Assembly: GCF_000236805.1 (NCBI RefSeq)
Contig: NZ_AGFX01000040.1
Coordinates: 1 to 61,756, forward strand
Direction of reading: 5' to 3'
DNA: 61,756 nucleotides
Origin: Paenibacillus peoriae KCTC 3763
GTDB taxonomy: Bacteria > Bacillota > Bacilli > Paenibacillales > Paenibacillaceae
Below, piece after piece: positions 51,516 to 61,638 of the stretch; the stretch's first letter is position 1; each line of letters opens with the position of its first letter. The position numbers and the translations under genes are program-made. The notes beneath the pieces were generated by a model. It saw only the letters and a program-made list of their open reading frames with translations. It did no database searches and had not been told where the DNA came from.

Positions 51516-52262
51516 CTAACGCTGCGAATGACGGTATTGATCGTCCTGTTCTTCCTGATTGGAACGCTCCCGATCACGTCCACGTCTGCGTGAAAGCTTA
51601 CGGATGTTCAATTTCATCCCATATAATGCATACAGCACCAGTGGAACAAATATCAGTTTCGACAGCTGATCGGGAAATTTAACAGCCAGCACTACTGCTG
51701 CAATCACGACCCAAGGAGCGATCCAGATCGTTTTTTTCGGCAGGCCAACCTTTTTAAAATTCGGATATCTCATGGAGCTGACCATCAAATAAGAGACCAG
51801 CAGCATGGCAATCGACATGTATAACAATGAAATATCATTATGGAATAAGGACAAAGTGGCTAATACGCCACCTGCTGCCGGAATTGGCAAACCGGTGAAA
51901 TAACCTGGTACACCGGGGCGTACGTTAAACCGAGCCAAACGCAAAGCTCCACACATCGGAAAAATGGCCGTAACCGTCCAAGCCAAAGCCGAATTGGCAT
52001 CATGAAAAGCAACCATGTACATAATAACTGCAGGAGCTACACCAAAAGATATCATATCTGATAAGGAGTCCAGTTCTTTACCGAATTCGCTCTGGGCATT
52101 CAGCGCCCGGGCCATTCTTCCGTCCAGTCCGTCCAACAACATGGCGACAATGACCATAATAGCGGCAAGACTGTACTTTCCGTCTATGGCCAATAAAATG
52201 GCGATCATTCCGAGAAACAAGTTACCCAAGGTAAACATGTTCGGAATTGATTTGGTAATCAT
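51516..52262 (-). CDS. pssA: CDP-diacylglycerol-serine O-phosphatidyltransferase
   Basis: PssA makes phosphatidylserine from CDP-diacylglycerol and serine, the precursor of phosphatidylethanolamine. The 248-residue membrane protein has the CDP-alcohol phosphatidyltransferase signature starting DGLDGRMAR and ending ELDSLSD (about 46-72), with several membrane segments. The C-terminal tail is very basic and Gln/Arg-rich. ATG 52262 has GAGGTG upstream. It is unusual between disA and yacL compared with B. subtilis. Confidence 0.9.
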   Translation of the reverse strand: MITKSIPNMFTLGNLFLGMIAILLAIDGKYSLAAIMVIVAMLLDGLDGRMARALNAQSEFGKELDSLSDMISFGVAPAVIMYMVAFHDANSALAWTVTAIFPMCGALRLARFNVRPGVPGYFTGLPIPAAGGVLATLSLFHNDISLLYMSIAMLLVSYLMVSSMRYPNFKKVGLPKKTIWIAPWVVIAAVVLAVKFPDQLSKLIFVPLVLYALYGMKLNIRKLSRRRGRDRERSNQEEQDDQYRHSQR

Positions 52263-52316
52263 CTCTTCACCTCGATGTATGAATTGTTCCATTATAATCC
52301 TTTCACTGTATTACAT

Positions 52317-53393
52317 TTACATTTGCCTGTCAATGAAAACTTGCTCCTGCAACCGTTTAAGACCTTCTTTAATTGTACGCGCACGAACCTCTCCAATGCC
52401 ATCCACTTCATCCAGCTCTTCAATCGTGGCTGTCATCACATGCGTAAAACGTCCAAACCGCTCCACCAGATTATGAATAATCACATTCGGCAAACGCGGT
52501 ATCTTGTTCAGCACCCGATACCCGCGTGCAGCAATATACTCCTCTGACGTCGCAGCCGAAGACGGATAACCAAGTAAACGTACAGTATGGTTCACATCCA
52601 GCAACTCGTCGTCCGTAGATCGCTTGAGTCCGAGTATAATTTCACGGATTTTCTCGTCGCTGTCGTCTTTAGCATAGTCCTTGTACAGCAGCCAGGCTTC
52701 TTCCTCTATATTGCTGACAAGCTCCTCCATCTGCATGCTAATGAGTCGGCCTTCGTTTCCAAGCTCGTTAATAAAGCGTTTGATTTCCATTTTAATGCGC
52801 AATACCATTTCAATCCGCTGGATGACATTAACGACCTCCGGCATGGTCACCAGTTCTTCGAATTCAGATGCTGTCAAATTCGTCGAGGCTTGCCCCAACA
52901 CAGCTCTATATTTCTCCAGCGTCTGAATCGCCTGATTGGCTTTCGTTAAGATGACTCCGATTTCCTTGAGCGCATAGCGTAGCGTTCCCTGATACAACGT
53001 GATAATATTACGCCGCTGAGAAATGGACACAACTAGCTTGCCTGTCTGCTTTGCAACTCGCTCTGCTGTCCGGTGCCGAATTCCTGTTTCAATCGACGAA
53101 ATAGAAGAGTCAGGAATCAATTGCGTATTTGCGTATAAAATCCGCTTTAAATCTTCGCTCAATATGATTGCGCCGTCCATTTTAGCCAATTCATACAAAT
53201 AGTTCGGCGAAAAATCACAGTTAATAGAGAAACCACCATCCACGACTTCCATTACTTCCGGGCTATAGCCAACGACCAGAAGAGCACCCGTTTTAGCACG
53301 TAAAACGTTTTCCAATCCGTCGCGAAAGGGAGTTCCCGGTGCCACAAGCCGCAGCAAATCGTTCATTTTATCCAGTTGGCTCGCTTCTTTCAT
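52317..53393 (-). CDS. disA: Diadenylate cyclase DisA
   Basis: DisA makes cyclic di-AMP from two ATP and scans DNA for damage. The 358-residue protein has the DAC domain (about 1-140) with KMDGAIILS and the [16 protein letters not shown] motif, a helical linker, and a C-terminal helix-hairpin-helix DNA-binding part ([16 protein letters not shown]). The second ATG (53393) was chosen because AGGGGG is 8 bases before it. It follows radA. Confidence 0.96.
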   Translation of the reverse strand: MKEASQLDKMNDLLRLVAPGTPFRDGLENVLRAKTGALLVVGYSPEVMEVVDGGFSINCDFSPNYLYELAKMDGAIILSEDLKRILYANTQLIPDSSISSIETGIRHRTAERVAKQTGKLVVSISQRRNIITLYQGTLRYALKEIGVILTKANQAIQTLEKYRAVLGQASTNLTASEFEELVTMPEVVNVIQRIEMVLRIKMEIKRFINELGNEGRLISMQMEELVSNIEEEAWLLYKDYAKDDSDEKIREIILGLKRSTDDELLDVNHTVRLLGYPSSAATSEEYIAARGYRVLNKIPRLPNVIIHNLVERFGRFTHVMTATIEELDEVDGIGEVRARTIKEGLKRLQEQVFIDRQM

Positions 53394-53405
53394 TCTCATT
53401 GCCCC

Positions 53406-54779
53406 CTAATCTAATGCGGCTGCCAATGCATCTGCCACCGTTGCTACTCCTATAATTTGTATCCCTTTCGGATGTGTCCAGCCCTTCAAGCTTTTCTCCG
53501 GCATGATCACCCGTTTGAATCCCAGCTTCTCCGCTTCCCTCACTCGCTGCTCTGCTCGGGATACAGCTCGCACCTCGCCTGTCAGCCCTACTTCGCCAAA
53601 AATCACATCGTATGGCTTGGTAGGGGCATCCCGAAAGCTGGAAGCGATGCTCACCGCTATAGCCAAATCCACTGCAGGCTCATCCAGCTTCACACCTCCG
53701 GCTACATTAAGATAGGCATCCTGATTTTGCAAAAACATGCCCATCCGCTTTTCCAGCACAGCGATGATTAATCCCATCCGATGATGGTCGATTCCTGTAC
53801 CCATTCGGCGTGGAGAAGGAAAATGCGTGGCTGCAATCAGTGCCTGCAGCTCAACCAGCACAGGTCGGGTTCCTTCCACACTGGCTACGACAGTGGAACC
53901 AGCCACCCCCAGTGGTCGTTCGGACAGGAAAAGCTCAGAAGGATTAGCCACCTCACGCAAACCACTTTCAGCCATTTCAAAAATACCAATTTCATTCGTA
54001 GAACCGAAACGGTTCTTAACTGCACGCAGCAGCCGATACGTGTGATGACGCTCTCCTTCAAAATAAAGCACGCAATCGACCATATGCTCCAACAGACGCG
54101 GACCTGCAATTGCCCCTTCTTTGGTCACATGTCCTACCAGTACCGTAGCAATACCTAGTCCCTTGGCAATTCGCATAAAGCGTGAAGTACACTCCCGCAC
54201 CTGAGCCACACTCCCCGGCGCACTTGTCACCTCAGGCAAATATACGGTCTGAATAGAGTCGATCACCAAAAACTCGGGCTTCAAGCTGTCCACTGCTTCT
54301 TCAATCGTCTCCAAATTTGTCTCACATAATACGTATAAATTGGGAGACAAAGCACCCAGACGGTCTGCACGCAGCTTCGTTTGACGAACCGACTCCTCAC
54401 CAGACACGTACAGCACCTTTAAACCGGTTAAAGCGAGTTCATTAGATGTTTGTAGCATAAGCGTAGATTTGCCAATTCCCGGATCACCGCCCACCAGAAC
54501 AAGGGACCCTGGCACTACACCTCCGCCGAGCACACGATTCAATTCGCCAATTCCCGTCAAAATTCGTGCTTCTTTGCCACTCTCTACCTCAATAATAGGT
54601 AGCGGCTTATCTTTTGTGCTATGAGTAAGAAGGGAAGAACCCATTCCTTGAGTTTTTACAATGCTTTCCGTTTCTTCCACCATGGAATTCCATGCCTGGC
54701 ATCCAGGACATTTTCCGTACCATTTGGGCGATTCATACCCGCATTCGGTGCAGGAAAATTTAGTTTTCACTTTAGCCAT
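53406..54779 (-). CDS. radA: DNA repair protein RadA
   Basis: The 457-residue protein has an N-terminal zinc finger ([18 protein letters not shown]), a RecA-like ATPase with [10 protein letters not shown] (about 93-102), the RadA motif KNRFG (about 253-257) and a C-terminal Lon-like domain. It promotes branch migration during recombination and competence. It lies between clpC and disA but behind a terminator. Confidence 0.96.
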   Translation of the reverse strand: MAKVKTKFSCTECGYESPKWYGKCPGCQAWNSMVEETESIVKTQGMGSSLLTHSTKDKPLPIIEVESGKEARILTGIGELNRVLGGGVVPGSLVLVGGDPGIGKSTLMLQTSNELALTGLKVLYVSGEESVRQTKLRADRLGALSPNLYVLCETNLETIEEAVDSLKPEFLVIDSIQTVYLPEVTSAPGSVAQVRECTSRFMRIAKGLGIATVLVGHVTKEGAIAGPRLLEHMVDCVLYFEGERHHTYRLLRAVKNRFGSTNEIGIFEMAESGLREVANPSELFLSERPLGVAGSTVVASVEGTRPVLVELQALIAATHFPSPRRMGTGIDHHRMGLIIAVLEKRMGMFLQNQDAYLNVAGGVKLDEPAVDLAIAVSIASSFRDAPTKPYDVIFGEVGLTGEVRAVSRAEQRVREAEKLGFKRVIMPEKSLKGWTHPKGIQIIGVATVADALAAALD

Positions 54780-54946
54780 ACTTTGATCCCTGGCTCCTTA
54801 TTGACGACGAATAATGTCAAATTTATCTTTTACAGCCCGGAAAGAGCTGTAACAATAAAAGTTTACCATTGAAGCTTGGCGGACGTAAAGCGATATCACA
54901 AACTTTTCCAAAGCATTTATCCAACACTTTCACAGTGTTCAATACA

Positions 54947-54993
54947 CAAAAAAGGTGCCTTCGCAATGGCTTTTCAGCCTGCGAGACACCCTT
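54947..54993 (-). terminator. Terminator between clpC and radA
   Basis: AAGGGTGTCTCGCA / TGCGAAGGCACCTT with a 14-base loop region is followed by TTTTG on the minus strand, after the clpC stop. A separate short hairpin (TTACAGC / GCTGTAA, 54830-54852) sits before radA. Confidence 0.8.
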
Positions 54994-55020
54994 TTGCACA
55001 ACTTTATTTAGTAAAACGTT

Positions 55021-57465
55021 TTAGGACTTCGCGGATACGTTATCCTTCTTCGTTACTGCCAATGCACCGTTCTCCTCATCAATGAGCAGAGAATCACCTT
55101 TGCTAATATTTCCAGACAACAGTTCCTCGGACAGACGATCCTCAATATGCTTCTGGATTGCACGACGCAATGGACGCGCACCATAAGCCGGATCGAAGCC
55201 TTCCTTCGCAAGGAAGGTCTTAGCCTTGTCTGTCAGTTCAAAGTCCACCTCGTACTCGTTTAGGCGCTTACGCAGCTCCTCAGACATGAGCGACACGATT
55301 TCGGCGATATGTTTTTCTTCAAGAGAATGGAAAACGATAATTTCATCAATCCGGTTCAAGAACTCAGGACGGAAGCTTTTCTTCAGTTCATCCATCACTT
55401 TGCCCTTCATGTTATCGTAATCCGCTCCAGCGTCCACAACAGCCGTAAAGCCAAGCGTGGAGTTACGTTTGATCGCCTGTGCACCAACATTGGAGGTCAG
55501 GATGATGAGTGTGTTGCGGAAGTCAACAACACGTCCTTTGGAATCCGTCAGACGTCCATCTTCCAGCACTTGCAGCAGAATATTGAATACTTCTGGGTGT
55601 GCTTTTTCGATTTCATCCAGCAACACAACAGAGTAAGGCTTACGACGTACCTTCTCGGTCAGTTGGCCGCCTTCTTCATATCCAACATACCCTGGAGGCG
55701 CTCCTACCAGACGGGACGTGGAGTGCTTCTCCATATATTCGGACATATCGATACGGATAACCGCATTTTCATCTCCGAACATGGATTCAGCCAATGCACG
55801 TGCCAATTCGGTTTTACCAACTCCAGTTGGACCGAGGAAAATAAATGAGCCGATCGGACGCTTCGGATCTTTCAGACCAGCGCGTGCCCGGCGAATGGCC
55901 CGGCTTACCGCCTTAACAGCTTCGTCCTGTCCAATCACCCGTTCATGCAGCAGCTGTTCCATATTCAGCAATCGGTGTGTCTCTTCCTCTTTCAGCTTGC
56001 TAACTGGAACACCTGTCCAGATTGCAACGACCTGAGCGATATCCTCCGGCGTAACTTCGGAATCTGTACGACCCTGTTGTTCTTTCCATTGGTTTTTCGT
56101 AACATCCAGCTCTTCACGAATTTTTTGTTCTGTATCACGCAACGCTGCTGCCTTTTCAAACTCCTGGCTTTGTACCGCTGAATCCTTTTCCTTACGGATA
56201 TCTTCGAGACGGTTTTCCAGCTGTTTCAGGTTTGGCGGTACGGTGTAGGAATTCAGCCTTACCTTGGAACCCGCTTCGTCAATAAGGTCAATGGCCTTAT
56301 CCGGCAGAAAGCGGTCGGTGATATAACGGTCAGACAATTTTACTGCTGCTTCAATAGCCTCATCCGTGATTTTCACACGATGATGCGCTTCGTAACGGTC
56401 ACGCAGACCATACAAAATTTGAATTGCTTCTTCCGGAGAAGGCTGATCCACAGTAATCGGTTGGAAACGACGCTCCAAAGCAGCATCCTTCTCAATATAT
56501 TTACGGTATTCATCCAGTGTTGTTGCACCGATGCATTGCAGTTCGCCACGCGCCAATGCAGGCTTCAGGATGTTGGAGGCATCAATTGCACCTTCCGCTC
56601 CACCAGCACCGATCAGCGTATGCAGCTCATCAATGAACAATACAATGTTTCCGGCTTGACGAATCTCGTCCATAATTTTTTTCAAACGATCCTCAAATTC
56701 ACCACGATACTTGGTGCCTGCTACCACAGAGCCCATATCGAGTGTCATTACGCGTTTGTCGCGCAGCGTTTCAGGAATCTCATTTGCTATAATTTTTTGT
56801 GCCAGTCCTTCGGCAATCGCCGTTTTACCTACACCAGGCTCACCAATCAGAACCGGATTGTTCTTAGTACGACGGCTGAGCACCTGAATGACACGCTCGA
56901 TTTCCTTGCTGCGCCCAATAACAGGGTCCAAGTTGTTTTCCTTCGCAGATGCCGTCAGATCACGTGCGAGACTATCCAGGGTTGGTGTGCTGACATTAGC
57001 CGGAGCACCGTGATGGCTGGAAACCGCCTCGCTGCTGCCGAGCAATTGAAGCACTTGCTGACGCGCTTTGTTCAGACTGATGCCCAGATTGTTCAGTACA
57101 CGGGCCGCTACGCCTTCGCCTTCACGAATGAGACCGAGCAAAATATGCTCTGTGCCCACATAGGTATGACCCAGTTTACGCGCTTCATCCATGGACAGCT
57201 CGATGACCTTTTTGGCGCGTGGGGTATAGGCAATGTTCGTCGGTTGCTCTTGACCGCGTCCAATAAGCGTCTCCACTTCATCCTGGATTTTTTCCAGTCC
57301 CAGCCCTAAACCGATCAAGGCTTTGGCTGCTATTCCTTCACCTTCACGAATAAGGCCGAGCAAAATGTGCTCTGTGCCAATGTTGTTATGTCCCAATCGA
57401 ACTGCTTCTTCCTGGGCCAAGGCAAGCACTTTTTGTGCACGTTCCGTAAATCTTCCAAACATCAT
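55021..57465 (-). CDS. clpC: ATP-dependent Clp protease ATP-binding subunit ClpC
   Basis: This 814-residue AAA+ unfoldase partners ClpP. The N-domain has two Clp repeats (1-145). AAA1 has GEPGVGKT (about 207-214), the middle domain (about 410-480) contains a UVR-like coiled coil, and AAA2 has GPTGVGKT (about 543-550). It is the last gene of the CtsR operon and degrades McsB-tagged proteins. GGAGG precedes two adjacent ATGs; the first was kept. Confidence 0.98.
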   Translation of the reverse strand: MMFGRFTERAQKVLALAQEEAVRLGHNNIGTEHILLGLIREGEGIAAKALIGLGLGLEKIQDEVETLIGRGQEQPTNIAYTPRAKKVIELSMDEARKLGHTYVGTEHILLGLIREGEGVAARVLNNLGISLNKARQQVLQLLGSSEAVSSHHGAPANVSTPTLDSLARDLTASAKENNLDPVIGRSKEIERVIQVLSRRTKNNPVLIGEPGVGKTAIAEGLAQKIIANEIPETLRDKRVMTLDMGSVVAGTKYRGEFEDRLKKIMDEIRQAGNIVLFIDELHTLIGAGGAEGAIDASNILKPALARGELQCIGATTLDEYRKYIEKDAALERRFQPITVDQPSPEEAIQILYGLRDRYEAHHRVKITDEAIEAAVKLSDRYITDRFLPDKAIDLIDEAGSKVRLNSYTVPPNLKQLENRLEDIRKEKDSAVQSQEFEKAAALRDTEQKIREELDVTKNQWKEQQGRTDSEVTPEDIAQVVAIWTGVPVSKLKEEETHRLLNMEQLLHERVIGQDEAVKAVSRAIRRARAGLKDPKRPIGSFIFLGPTGVGKTELARALAESMFGDENAVIRIDMSEYMEKHSTSRLVGAPPGYVGYEEGGQLTEKVRRKPYSVVLLDEIEKAHPEVFNILLQVLEDGRLTDSKGRVVDFRNTLIILTSNVGAQAIKRNSTLGFTAVVDAGADYDNMKGKVMDELKKSFRPEFLNRIDEIIVFHSLEEKHIAEIVSLMSEELRKRLNEYEVDFELTDKAKTFLAKEGFDPAYGARPLRRAIQKHIEDRLSEELLSGNISKGDSLLIDEENGALAVTKKDNVSAKS

Positions 57466-57509
57466 ATATCCTGCACCTCCACAGTGTGTATTTCAGATAA
57501 AACTATATA

Positions 57510-58574
57510 TTAAAGGGTTGTGCCTAATTTTTGCCGGATCAGCTTCGCCCGGTACATATCGCGCTCACCGGTGTTCATTTTATCGCCAAAGCTTTTTTGC
57601 AGGAATCCGGGTTGGGTCATCACATTCAGCTCATTCATCGCTGCGATGGATGGACGCTCCAAAATCCCTAAATCCACACCGAGACGTACATCGGACAGCC
57701 GCTGCGCAGCCTCCTTCGAATCCAGCACCGCTGCATATGACAAAATACCGAATGAACGCATCACTCGATCTGTAATTCGCAGCATGGACTCATTCATCAG
57801 CCGTTCTCTGGCAGAACGCTCGTGCTCTATAATTTGCAGCACCACGCCATGTAGATTTTCAATAATCTCCGCTTCGGTTTGTCCTAATGTAATCTGATTG
57901 GATATCTGAAACAAATTACCGACCGCTTCGCTGCCTTCACCATAAATACCGCGAACCGTAAGACCTACCTGTGAAACAGCGGACAATATACGATTGATTT
58001 GGTGAGTCATGACTAATGCGGGCAGATGCATCATCACGGAAGCTCTCATACCTGTGCCGACATTTGTCGGACAACTGGTCAGAAAACCTCTCCGATCATC
58101 AAATGCATAATCAACATGCGCTTCAAATGCATCATCAATGACCATAGCTCGTTCCCAAGCTTCTCTAACCTGACATCCCGGATACAAGCACTGAATACGC
58201 AGATGATCCTCTTCGTTTATCATAACACTAACCGATTCATCATCACTAATCAACACAGCACCGTTACGAGATTCGTTCGCCAAATTAGGACTAATCAAAT
58301 GCTTCTCAACCAGTACCTGCTTGTCGATCTCATCCAACTCAGATATTTTCAAGGTATGAAAAGTACCAAAACGACCCAAATCATCATACTGAAGGATATC
58401 CGTCAAGCGTTGGAGCACTTCTTCCGACTGCTGATTGGTTGCAAGCATGGGAAAAGGCAGATGTTGCAAGTTACGCGCAATTCTTACCCGACTGCTAATG
58501 ACAATCTCCGAATCCGCAGCATCACCACGCATCCAATCACTTAGCGGCTTTTCCGTAAATCGGATATTGGGCAT
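57510..58574 (-). CDS. mcsB: Protein-arginine kinase McsB
   Basis: McsB phosphorylates arginine in proteins, marking them for ClpCP. The 354-residue phosphagen-kinase-like domain has SSRVRIARNL, NEEDHLRIQ and SCPTNVGTGMRASV with the catalytic Cys, and the C-terminal RDxxRA motif (ERDMYRAKLIRQ). ATG 58574 has AGGAGG upstream; eight extra codons overlap that site. Co-transcribed with mcsA, its activator. Confidence 0.96.
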   Translation of the reverse strand: MPNIRFTEKPLSDWMRGDAADSEIVISSRVRIARNLQHLPFPMLATNQQSEEVLQRLTDILQYDDLGRFGTFHTLKISELDEIDKQVLVEKHLISPNLANESRNGAVLISDDESVSVMINEEDHLRIQCLYPGCQVREAWERAMVIDDAFEAHVDYAFDDRRGFLTSCPTNVGTGMRASVMMHLPALVMTHQINRILSAVSQVGLTVRGIYGEGSEAVGNLFQISNQITLGQTEAEIIENLHGVVLQIIEHERSARERLMNESMLRITDRVMRSFGILSYAAVLDSKEAAQRLSDVRLGVDLGILERPSIAAMNELNVMTQPGFLQKSFGDKMNTGERDMYRAKLIRQKLGTTL

Positions 58575-58603
58575 CACGCATTCCCTCCTACTCTTCACAA
58601 ACT

Positions 58604-59128
58604 TTACTCTTCAGTCATTTCTTTTTCAAGCTTTCTGATTTGGTCCCTAAGCTCAGCAGCTGCCTCGAATTCTTCCTGTACAATATGCTGTTGCATCTCT
58701 TTTTTCAAATCGTCAATTTGCCGTTTAACCTTCAATCGGCCTCCAGTCCGGACCGGAACTTTACCCACATGACCTGTGCTGCCATGCACACGCTTGAACA
58801 GAGGGTCCAGACGACTGTCAAAATATTGGTAGCACGACGGGCACCCAAAACGCCCCAGTTTACTAAACTGTGTATAGGTCATGCCACAATCCTTGCATTG
58901 CAGATTTTGTGGACCAGTGTGGCCTGGAGACTGGCTCTTGGTGCTGGAGTCAAAATCCAGCATCCCCGACAACAAGCTATGAATCGAAAAGCCGTTAGGT
59001 GTTCCGGGGATCATCTCCCCTTTTTCCCTTGCACACGTCTCACAAAAATGAAACTCTGTCTTTTCGCCATTCACAATTTTGGTGAAATGCAAAGTTGCCG
59101 GCCGCATATTACATTCTTGGCACAGCAT
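58604..59128 (-). CDS. mcsA: McsA, activator of the arginine kinase McsB
   Basis: The 174-residue protein has four CxxC zinc pairs (CQEC, CETC, CKDC, CPSC) in the first 110 residues and a C-terminal UVR motif (about 135-170). McsA turns McsB from CtsR inhibitor to kinase during heat shock. AAGGAGG lies before ATG, between ctsR and mcsB. Confidence 0.95.
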   Translation of the reverse strand: MLCQECNMRPATLHFTKIVNGEKTEFHFCETCAREKGEMIPGTPNGFSIHSLLSGMLDFDSSTKSQSPGHTGPQNLQCKDCGMTYTQFSKLGRFGCPSCYQYFDSRLDPLFKRVHGSTGHVGKVPVRTGGRLKVKRQIDDLKKEMQQHIVQEEFEAAAELRDQIRKLEKEMTEE

Positions 59129-59212
59129 AAAAGCACCTCCTTCAACGTCTGGATTTTCACAAATCCCTACATCTGAATCGCAAATCTCTATTCACTGGTT
59201 AATGGCTACTAG

Positions 59213-59677
59213 CTATTTGGTCGCCAGCAGCGAGATCAGCATAGCTTTAAGCAACCTTGCCCGCAGTTGGTCACGATAGGGAAGCTTCAGTAATAATGTA
59301 TCCCTCGATAAAGCGGCCTTCATTAAACATGCTTCTCTTTTACTTAAAAAATGAGCTTCCTCCAACTGATAAATCAGTCCTTCTGCCGCCGATTGGCTAA
59401 TTTCCTCCCCGATGCTCTGATGAAGGTGTGTGTGGATCGCATGCTGTGCAGGCAACTGAATTCGCTGAATGCGAATGTAGCCCCCACCACCACGCTTACT
59501 TTCCACCACATAGCCTTTTTCCAGCGTAAAACGGGTACTAATTACATAATTGATCTGCGACGGCACGCAGGAAAAGTGGTCAGCCAAATCATTACGCTGA
59601 ATCTCCACTAAACCCTGGGGACTTTCCAGCAATATGTTCTTCAAATATTGTTCAATAATATCGGAAACATTGCGCAT
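59213..59677 (-). CDS. ctsR: Heat-shock repressor CtsR
   Basis: The 154-residue repressor is dimeric and binds direct heptad repeats. The N-terminal winged-helix DNA-binding domain (about 1-75) has the glycine-rich wing KRGGGGYIRIQ, and the dimerisation domain follows. ATG 59677 has GGAGG 8 bases upstream; a start five codons earlier would be too close. A CtsR box and promoter lie about 340-390 bases upstream, so it probably represses its own operon. Confidence 0.96.
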   Translation of the reverse strand: MRNVSDIIEQYLKNILLESPQGLVEIQRNDLADHFSCVPSQINYVISTRFTLEKGYVVESKRGGGGYIRIQRIQLPAQHAIHTHLHQSIGEEISQSAAEGLIYQLEEAHFLSKREACLMKAALSRDTLLLKLPYRDQLRARLLKAMLISLLATK

Positions 59678-60012
59678 TTCATCATCCTCCACTAACGGAA
59701 ACGCAAGTATTCAAGTACATTTCACGCTCCACAGAGTCCGCCGTATATTGAACTTAACCAAACGGTAAAGTCACGAATCTAAGCTGTATCAGGACTTCTC
59801 AGCCTACTGCATCTCTTGAACACGTGCCGTTTAGTCTCTAGTGTGACCTATATTTGCGAAAAATCATACACTTCTCTTATGTTGATAAGAGGCAGCTTCT
59901 AACTATCCACAAATGATTTCGATCTTCGCTAGCTTCTTGCTGTTAAAATACTTTATACGGCCAATCAATCAGCATAATTACCTTGGAATGGATCACACTA
60001 GATTCAATTGAC
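59678..60012 (-). other. Long untranslated leader of the ctsR operon
   Basis: About 335 bases separate the CtsR box from the ctsR start codon. No reading frame of useful length, no recognised riboswitch and no clear second promoter is visible. It may be a regulatory leader or contain an unseen start site. Confidence 0.45.
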
Positions 60013-60029
60013 TTTGACTTTCTTTGACT
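60013..60029. promoter_or_regulatory. CtsR operator
   Basis: On the minus strand AGTCAAA-GAA-AGTCAAA (60029-60013) matches the CtsR heptad pair with a 3-base gap. A third partial unit GTCAA follows. It overlaps the predicted start site, so binding would block initiation. Confidence 0.85.
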
Positions 60030-60037
60030 ATATTCAC

Positions 60038-60065
60038 ATTATAGCATACTTTTCATTTTTGCCAA
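60038..60065 (-). promoter_or_regulatory. SigA promoter of ctsR-mcsA-mcsB-clpC
   Basis: The -35 is TTGGCA (60060-60065), the spacer 16 bases and the -10 a perfect TATAAT (60038-60043). The CtsR box begins 8 bases downstream of the -10. Confidence 0.75.
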
Positions 60066-60113
60066 GGGGTCAATACCATTTTTCGCAATCTAATTATGTT
60101 TTATACAATATAA

Positions 60114-60143
60114 GAAAAAAACTCTCTCCATTCTGGAAAGAGT
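60114..60143 (-). terminator. Terminator of the Eis-like gene
   Basis: ACTCTTTCC / GGAGAGAGT with loop AGAAT is followed by TTTTTTTC on the minus strand. The stretch 60144-60287 shows nothing else. Confidence 0.88.
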
Positions 60144-60287
60144 CCTAAAAAAGCATTAAATAAACTGAAACTTAAAAGCTAACCATCTTGAAAGTTTCCC
60201 ACTATGCCACTCTCGTACTACTACACAAATGGATCGTGCTTCCCGGCGTCAATACCACCAGTTTCTCGAATAAAATCTGGGCCGGGA

Positions 60288-61475
60288 TTAGAAAAAATCC
60301 AACAAAAACGTCTGTTTTACTGGTATTACACGTTTCAGTGCAGACACAGACTCACCACGTCCTTCAACACGCCCCCACTTATATAGATCATCAGCCCGTT
60401 GATAGCCAAGCATCAGGGTCGTCAACGACTGGATATCAAGACTCAAGTCAGTTGCAACGAAGTTTTCGGAAGAATTGCTTGTATCTACACTCTCTAAATG
60501 TCCTCGTCCTTCCGCGTTTATCGTCAATGTCCATACTCCTTCATTCCATGGGGCATAACGATCTGACAGATTCAAGGTCAAGCGTGTTTCCTCTCCAATT
60601 GCCTCAAAAGGGTATTTCTCTACAAAAGCAGCTGCATCCACAATCCGACCCATAAAATAAGGCACCGTTTCCTGTTGAACTCGTGGATCATCGAGTAAAA
60701 ATGGCAGATTGTCATCTGCAGGAACGTAAATAAATTTACCTTGGGTTATCATGGAGTCATGATTTGCAAAATAAGTCCATAAGGCCCGACGTGCTGTTTC
60801 ATTCTCATATACCATTTCATCGCAATTCAGCTGCTTATCTTCAATTTTGTATAGTGCATATCCCTGTGGGGTGCCTGCTTCAGAATAATAAACTACGGTT
60901 CGATAGTTCTTATTTAGAATCCGCTCCTGCCACCATTCCTTATCCCGTACCAGCGTGCCATTATAACACGAAGCATACGCTTGATACACTTGGTTCAGTT
61001 CAGAAACATCTTTTATATCCCGCTTGACTGTACCTTCTGTCTTAAGCTTAGCAGGAAATTTGTCAATCGGGATAACATACTTTTTGTACTCAGTATACGT
61101 TTCCCATCCAAATTTACGATAGAAGGCAAAGGAGAATGGATGCAGAAATGAAAGGCTTTGTCCCGCAGACTTCATCTCTTTAAGCGCATGCGTCAACAAA
61201 CGTGAAACCATGCCCCCGCGACGCTTTTCCGGCCATGTTGCCACACCTGCGATACCACCCATCTCAAAAACCTGACCATGTATGTATACCTGCAAAGGCA
61301 GCAAGGTCAGCTTAGCATTCAAGTCAAGTCCGTCAAAGATGCCCCATGCTTGTTCTGGCTTAAACCTTTTCTTGGATTTCTCCAGATCCTCCGGAGACAT
61401 TGTAAACTGAAAAGCATATTGGGATAATTCAATAGCAGCTTCAAATTCCTCACTTCGTAATTGTCTGATCTCCAT
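60288..61475 (-). CDS. Eis-like GNAT acetyltransferase with SCP2-like C-terminus
   Basis: The 395-residue protein matches COG4552: an N-terminal GNAT domain (about 1-150) with IAGVATWPEKRRGGMVSRLL as the acetyl-CoA loop, a second GNAT-like part (about 150-280) and a C-terminal sterol-carrier-like domain (about 295-393). Mycobacterial Eis acetylates aminoglycosides and host proteins; the substrate here is unknown. It ends FLLDFF, so the C-terminal carboxylate could act as in Eis. It lies alone between an rRNA operon and the CtsR operon. GAGGTGG precedes ATG. Confidence 0.85.
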   Translation of the reverse strand: MEIRQLRSEEFEAAIELSQYAFQFTMSPEDLEKSKKRFKPEQAWGIFDGLDLNAKLTLLPLQVYIHGQVFEMGGIAGVATWPEKRRGGMVSRLLTHALKEMKSAGQSLSFLHPFSFAFYRKFGWETYTEYKKYVIPIDKFPAKLKTEGTVKRDIKDVSELNQVYQAYASCYNGTLVRDKEWWQERILNKNYRTVVYYSEAGTPQGYALYKIEDKQLNCDEMVYENETARRALWTYFANHDSMITQGKFIYVPADDNLPFLLDDPRVQQETVPYFMGRIVDAAAFVEKYPFEAIGEETRLTLNLSDRYAPWNEGVWTLTINAEGRGHLESVDTSNSSENFVATDLSLDIQSLTTLMLGYQRADDLYKWGRVEGRGESVSALKRVIPVKQTFLLDFF

Positions 61476-61530
61476 AGCCTCGCCACCTCGCTCGTATACT
61501 TATGTTTCCATAAAAAGATTGTGCACTTAG

Positions 61531-61559
61531 AGTGTCGCAAAGCCTTTTCTTTCTGTCAA
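61531..61559 (-). promoter_or_regulatory. Candidate promoter of the Eis-like gene
   Basis: The -35 is a perfect TTGACA (61554-61559), the spacer 17 bases and the -10 a weak GACACT (61531-61536). Confidence 0.45.
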
Positions 61560-61592
61560 CCTTAGGAATCGATAGTGATCGTTAAAATACAT

Positions 61593-61627
61593 AAAAAGGA
61601 CCATGATCTCAATGAGATCATGGTCCT
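61593..61627 (-). terminator. Terminator of the rRNA operon
   Basis: AGGACCATGATCTC and GAGATCATGGTCCT form a perfect 14-bp stem with a short loop, followed by TTTTA on the minus strand, a few bases after the 5S rRNA. Confidence 0.93.
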
Positions 61628-61638
61628 CTTTACTTGTT

